Shown: positions 45,001-48,039 of the stretch, one piece after another
How the letters are laid out: the number at the start of each line of letters is the position of its first letter
How positions within the stretch are numbered: position 1 is the stretch's first letter
Program-made: the position numbers and the translations under genes
Notes under the pieces: model-generated
What the model was told of the DNA's origin: nothing
Databases searched by the model: none
Seen by the model: only the letters and a program-made list of their open reading frames with translations
Origin: Hyphomicrobiaceae bacterium
Lineage (GTDB): Bacteria > Pseudomonadota > Alphaproteobacteria > Rhizobiales > Hyphomicrobiaceae
Length of the DNA stretch: 48,039 nucleotides
Direction: 5' to 3'
NCBI GenBank assembly: GCA_008933705.1
Contig: WBUN01000036.1
Coordinates: 1-48,039 of the forward strand

Positions 45001-45789
45001 AAGATCCGCTTCCGCGACGTGGTCTCGCAGCCGCGCAAGATCATCTCCTCGCCGATCTGGTCCGGACTGGAGTCGGAGAAGGTCTGCTACAACGCCGGCT
45101 ACACCAACGTGCACGAGCTGATCCCGTGGCGCACGCTGACGGGCCGCCAGCAGCTCTACCAGGACCACCTGTGGATGCGCGCGTTCGGCGAGGCGCTCTG
45201 CGTCTATCGGCCGCCGATCGACACGCGTTCCGTCAAGCCGGTCATCGACACCAAGCCCAACGGCCAGCGCCAAGTCGTTCTCAACTTCATCACCCCGCAC
45301 CAGAAGTGGGGCATCCACTCCACCTACACCGACAACCTGCTGATGCTCACCTTGAGCCGCGGCGGCCCCATCGTGTGGATCAGCGAGAAGGACGCGGCGC
45401 AAGCCGGCATCGTCGATAACGACTGGATCGAGGCCTACAACTCGAACGGTGCGCTTGTTGCCCGTGCGGTCGTCTCGCAGCGCGTGAAGCAGGGCATGTG
45501 CCTGATGTATCACGCGCAGGAGAAGATCGTGAACGTGCCGGGCTCGGAGATGACGGGACAGCGTGGCGGCATCCACAATTCGGTGACGCGCGCGGTGGTG
45601 AAGCCCACGCACATGATCGGCGGCTACGCCCAGCAGTCCTACGGCTTCAACTACTACGGCACCATCGGCACCAATCGCGACGAGTTCGTGATCGTGCGCA
45701 AGATGGCCAAGGTCGACTGGCTCGACCGGCCAACCGTCGACCAGCCCGGCGCGCTTTCGGTCGCTCCGAAACCGGAGGCCGCAGAATGA
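42025..45789 (+). CDS. narG: respiratory nitrate reductase alpha subunit
   Basis: The 1254-residue catalytic subunit is full length (E. coli NarG has 1247). It reduces nitrate to nitrite in the cytoplasm with a molybdenum bis-MGD cofactor. The FS0 cluster ligands are visible as His50, Cys54, Cys58 and Cys93 (HGANCTGSC and RGCSRG). Asp221 in YCDLPP is at the position of the Mo ligand Asp. WGSNVPQTRTPDAHF is also conserved. No twin-arginine signal is present, as expected for a membrane-bound NarGHI facing the cytoplasm. The ATG at 42025 follows narK by 13 bp. A palindromic element lies after its stop. Confidence 0.97.
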   Translation: MSHFLDRLTFFKRIEGEFADGHGITTREDRRWEDGYRKRWQHDKIVRSTHGANCTGSCSWKIYVKGGIVTWETQQTDYPRTRPDLPNHEPRGCSRGASYSWYLYSGNRVKYPLVRSRLLKLWRQARAVRTPVAAWASIVESPEKRAAYTRKRGLGGFVRATWDEVTEIIAAANAYTAKTYGPDRVIGFSPIPAMSMVSYAAGSRYLSLLGGVAMSFYDWYCDLPPSSPQTWGEQTDVPESADWYNSGFLILWGSNVPQTRTPDAHFYTEVRYKGAKSVVISPDYSEASKFADLWISVKQGTDAALAMAMGHVILREFHIDRKAKYFEDYVRQYTDMPMLVRLVKQGDRLVPDRLLRTSDFEGALGEGNNAEWKTVAYDETSGSIVVPHGSVGFRWGEKGKWNLEEKSSTGAATKLRLSLADIKDEFAAVAFPYFGNREHDHFAGTDHPDVLVRNVPAKRVKLKEGEALVASVFDLFVANYGVDRGFGGAHVAKSYDENVPYTPAWAEKISGVPRDQIIQVAREFALNAEKTKGRSMVIIGAAMNHWFHCDMNYRGVINMLVMCGCVGQSGGGWSHYVGQEKLRPQSGWLPLAFALDWSRPPRQQNSTSAFYAHTDQWRYETLDVGEIVSPTAPAGPWDGALIDYNARAERMGWLPSAPQLETNPLEVAKQAAASGKEAKDYVADALKSGALKMSCHDPDNPRNWPRNMFVWRSNLLGSSGKGHEYFLKHLLGTTHGVMGKQLGEMGAQKPTDVVWHEKAPEGKLDLLVTLDFRMSTTCVYSDIVLPTATWYEKNDLNTSDMHPFIHPLTGAVDPVWEARSDWEIYKAIARKFSEVAPEVLGVEKDVVLTPILHDTPAEIAQALDVKDWKRGECEPIPGKTMPAVTVVERDYPNLYKRFTALGPLMSKLGNGGKGMAWNTEHEVDFLKRLNGVVTEEGPTKGMPRIESDIDAAEVILTLAPETNGEVAVKAWDSLSKTTGRDHTHLAIPKEDEKIRFRDVVSQPRKIISSPIWSGLESEKVCYNAGYTNVHELIPWRTLTGRQQLYQDHLWMRAFGEALCVYRPPIDTRSVKPVIDTKPNGQRQVVLNFITPHQKWGIHSTYTDNLLMLTLSRGGPIVWISEKDAAQAGIVDNDWIEAYNSNGALVARAVVSQRVKQGMCLMYHAQEKIVNVPGSEMTGQRGGIHNSVTRAVVKPTHMIGGYAQQSYGFNYYGTIGTNRDEFVIVRKMAKVDWLDRPTVDQPGALSVAPKPEAAE

Positions 45790-45803
45790 AACGCACACTG
45801 CGG

Positions 45804-45926
45804 TGTCATCCCGGGGCTTGTCCCCGGGATCCAGCTACCAGCGAGCGCCCGTGGGCCGGATTTCGCAATTCATTGGCGCGGCGACTCGCAGCGCCCTGGA
45901 TCGCGGGCACAAGGCCCGCGATGACA
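45804..45926. repeat. 123-bp palindromic element inserted between narG and narH
   Basis: It opens with TGTCATC and closes with its complement GATGACA. Inside, each arm folds as its own hairpin: CCCGGGGCTTGTCCCCGGG on the left and CGCGGGCACAAGGCCCGCG on the right. The two arms also pair with one another (GGGATCCAG against CTGGATCGC). Elements with the same TGTCAT...CCCGGG arms are widely repeated in Hyphomicrobiales genomes, so this is a REP/MITE-like insertion. It contains no stop in the narH frame, so narH could be read into from inside it, but there is no start signal. Confidence 0.8.
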
Positions 45927-45955
45927 GGCAAGAGCAAGCTGAGAGGGCAACCCCT

Positions 45956-47479
45956 ATGAAAATCCGCGCGCAAATCGCCATGGTGCTGAACCTCGACAAA
46001 TGCATCGGGTGTCACACCTGCTCGGTGACCTGCAAGAACGTCTGGACCAGCCGCGAGGGCATGGAATACGCGTGGTTCAACAACGTCGAGACCAAGCCCG
46101 GCATCGGCTATCCCAAGGATTGGGAAAACCAGGACCGCTGGAACGGCGGCTGGACCAGAAAGCGCAACGGCAGGATCGAGCCCAGGATCGGCGGCAAGTG
46201 GCGGGTGCTCGCCAAGATCTTCGCCAATCCCGATCTGCCGGAGATCGACGACTACTACGAGCCCTTCACTTTCGACTACGAGCACCTGCAGAAGGCGCCC
46301 GAGCTCGAGGCATTCCCGACCGCCCGCCCGCGCTCGCTCGTCACCGGCGAGCGCATGGAGAAGATCCAGTGGGGCCCGAACTGGGAAGAGATTCTCGGCG
46401 GCGAGTTCTCCAAGCGCTCGGCCGACTACAATTTCGAGGGCGTGCAGAAGGAGATCTACGGCCAGTTCGAGAACACCTTCATGATGTATCTGCCGCGCCT
46501 GTGCGAGCACTGCCTCAATCCGGCGTGCGTGGCGGCCTGCCCATCCGGCGCCATCTACAAGCGCGAGGAGGACGGCATCGTCCTGATCGACCAGGACAAG
46601 TGCCGCGGCTGGCGCATGTGCGTGTCGGGCTGCCCGTACAAGAAGATCTATTACAACTGGTCCAGCGGCAAATCCGAGAAGTGCATCTTCTGCTACCCGC
46701 GCATCGAGGCGGGCCAGCCCACCGTGTGCTCGGAGACCTGCGTGGGGCGCATCCGCTATCTCGGCGTCGTGCTTTATGACGCTGACGGCATCGAGAAGGC
46801 GGCGAGCGTGAAGGACGAGCGGGCGCTTTACGAGGCGCAGCTCTCCATCTTCCTCGACCCCAACGATCCCAGGGTGATTGCGCAGGCGCGCGCCGACGGC
46901 GTGCCGGACGCGTGGCTCGAGGCGGCGAAGAAATCGCCCGTGTGGAAGATGGCGATGGAGTGGAAGGTCGCCTTCCCGCTGCATCCCGAATACCGCACGC
47001 TGCCGATGGTCTGGTACGTCCCGCCGCTGTCGCCGATCCAGTCTGCGGCCGAGGCCGGCAAGATGGGCAGCGACGGTGCCATGCCCGATGTCCGCTCGCT
47101 GCGCATCCCTCTCAAGTATCTGGCAAACCTGTTGACGGCCGGCGACGAGGAGCCGGTGGCGAAGGGCCTCGAGCGCATGCTGGCCATGCGCGCCTACATG
47201 CGGGGCAAGACCATCGAGGGCGTCATCGACGAGAAGATCGCCAGACGCGTCGGTCTCTCCGGCCTGCAGATCGAGGACATGTACCAGGTGATGGCGATCG
47301 CCAACTACGAGGACCGTTTCGTCATCCCGACCGTGCACAGAGAGCTTGGCGAGGATGCCTACGACCTCAGGGGCTCGTGCGGCTTCTCGTTCGGAAACGG
47401 TTGCTCGGACGGCCGCACGGAAACGACCCTGTTCGGCGGCCCCAAGAAGAAAGCCAAGACGCCGATGGAGGTGGCGTGA
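45956..47479 (+). CDS. narH: respiratory nitrate reductase beta subunit
   Basis: The 507-residue iron-sulfur subunit passes electrons from NarI to NarG. Its four cluster motifs are CIGCHTCSVTCK, CEHCLNPACVAACPSGAIY, CRGWRMCVSGCPYKK (with Trp replacing a Cys, for the 3Fe-4S cluster), and CIFCYPRIEAG with CSETCVGR. The ATG at 45956 follows AGAGGG. An upstream in-frame extension runs through the palindromic element and is not part of the protein. The stop overlaps the narJ start by one base. Confidence 0.97.
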   Translation: MKIRAQIAMVLNLDKCIGCHTCSVTCKNVWTSREGMEYAWFNNVETKPGIGYPKDWENQDRWNGGWTRKRNGRIEPRIGGKWRVLAKIFANPDLPEIDDYYEPFTFDYEHLQKAPELEAFPTARPRSLVTGERMEKIQWGPNWEEILGGEFSKRSADYNFEGVQKEIYGQFENTFMMYLPRLCEHCLNPACVAACPSGAIYKREEDGIVLIDQDKCRGWRMCVSGCPYKKIYYNWSSGKSEKCIFCYPRIEAGQPTVCSETCVGRIRYLGVVLYDADGIEKAASVKDERALYEAQLSIFLDPNDPRVIAQARADGVPDAWLEAAKKSPVWKMAMEWKVAFPLHPEYRTLPMVWYVPPLSPIQSAAEAGKMGSDGAMPDVRSLRIPLKYLANLLTAGDEEPVAKGLERMLAMRAYMRGKTIEGVIDEKIARRVGLSGLQIEDMYQVMAIANYEDRFVIPTVHRELGEDAYDLRGSCGFSFGNGCSDGRTETTLFGGPKKKAKTPMEVA

Positions 47480-48039
47480 TGCGCAAGACCCTGAAAGTGC
47501 TCTCGGCCCTGCTCAGCTACCCGACCTCCGGGCTGCAGGCCGCGGTGCCTGAGATGCGGGCGGCGCTCGACGCCGAGGGCCGGCTGCCGCGGAAGCACCG
47601 CGACCGGCTGGACCGCATCATGGAGGAGATCGCCGGCGGCGACCTCTACGATCTGCAGGAGCGCTACGTGCTGCTGTTCGACCGCACACGCTCCCTGTCG
47701 CTGCACCTGTTCGAGCACGTGCACGGCGAGAGCCGCGACCGCGGACAGGCGATGGTCGATCTCAGGTCGCTGTACGAGCGGCACGGGCTGACCATGACGT
47801 CCAATGAGCTACCCGATCATCTCCCGCTGTTCCTGGAGTTCCTGTCCGAGATCCCCGAAGCCGAGGCCAAGGAGCTGCTCGACGAGACATCGCACGTGCT
47901 GGAGGCGATCCGGCAGCGTCTGAAGAAGCGCAAGGTGCCCTACTCCTCGATCTTCTCCTGCGCCCTGGCGCTGGCGGTCGATATTGAGCAAGGCGCGGGC
48001 CGCAGCGTCCCCTCCCCCCTTGTGGGGGAGGGACAGGGT
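47479..48039 (+). CDS. narJ: nitrate reductase assembly chaperone NarJ, cut by window end
   Basis: The first 187 codons are present and the frame is open at the window edge. NarJ proteins bind NarG and help insert the cofactor, and are usually 200-240 residues. Family features are LSALLSYPTSGLQAAVPEM at the start, the YVLLFDRTRSLSLHLFEHVH segment, and LPDHLPLFLEFLSEIP. The last visible residues (GRSVPSPLVGEGQG) are encoded by a GC-rich palindrome and do not look like NarJ. The true C-terminus lies beyond the window. narI would be expected next. Confidence 0.94.
   Translation, partial: MRKTLKVLSALLSYPTSGLQAAVPEMRAALDAEGRLPRKHRDRLDRIMEEIAGGDLYDLQERYVLLFDRTRSLSLHLFEHVHGESRDRGQAMVDLRSLYERHGLTMTSNELPDHLPLFLEFLSEIPEAEAKELLDETSHVLEAIRQRLKKRKVPYSSIFSCALALAVDIEQGAGRSVPSPLVGEGQG
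48010..48032. repeat. CCCTCCCCC/GGGGGAGGG palindrome inside the narJ frame
   Basis: Nine bases pair perfectly around a 5-nt loop. The following ACAGGGT is the beginning of a commonly seen tail of this repeat type in alphaproteobacteria, which reads VPSPLVGEGQGGG in one frame. It is in frame with narJ, so the repeat is translated. The element runs past the window end. Confidence 0.6.

Noticed and set aside
45803-45955. In-frame extension of narH through the palindromic element
   Set aside because: It is derived from a repeat, and the family start MKIRAQIAMVLNLDKC has its own ribosome binding site.

Overview
The window is GC-rich, tightly packed bacterial DNA. The gene content suggests an alphaproteobacterium, probably Hyphomicrobiales (Rhizobiales): a fused NarK next to narGHJ, two Liv-type ABC transporter sets, many LysR, PadR and GntR regulators, and palindromic repeats of the kind common in that order. 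The assignment rests on gene content and protein style, not on a marker gene. No rRNA, tRNA, integrase, transposase or CRISPR array was seen. Layout: (1) 1-9.7 kb, mixed signalling and envelope genes: a 50-residue secreted Cys protein, an internally duplicated kelch-like protein, a Cache-PAS-PAS-GGDEF-EAL enzyme, an HtrA-type protease beside a secreted protein made of exact 20-residue repeats, a LysR regulator and an orphan OmpR-type response regulator. (2) 9.8-14.1 kb, a probable redox island: two divergent thioredoxin-fold peroxidase-like genes, a second LysR, and a frameshifted secreted cupin gene. Near-identical motifs occur in the two main intergenic regions. (3) 14.1-22.7 kb, metal and electron transfer: an MgtE-like transporter without the usual N domain, a cytochrome b561 remnant, a diheme cytochrome c, then a Cys-rich secreted protein, a FixH/YtkA-like protein and a CusB-CusA efflux pair. 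(4) 22.9-38.0 kb, a catabolic island: an acyl-CoA ligase, a substrate-binding protein, two permease-permease-ATPase sets around a single LivF-type ATPase, a second FixH-like protein and a nitrilase. A divergent PadR regulator with a three-half-site operator candidate follows, then a second binding protein, a nitronate monooxygenase and a second CoA ligase. The simplest reading is uptake and CoA activation of organic acids, with removal of nitrile or nitro groups. (5) 38.0-48.0 kb, nitrate respiration: a GntR remnant, a Crp/Fnr regulator without Fe-S cysteines, two FNR/DNR-type boxes, a NarK1-NarK2 fusion, narG, a 123-bp palindromic element between narG and narH, narH, and narJ cut by the window edge. 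A GC-rich palindrome lies inside the narJ frame. Coding starts were chosen by ribosome binding site and family length. All functions are read from motifs without database searches.
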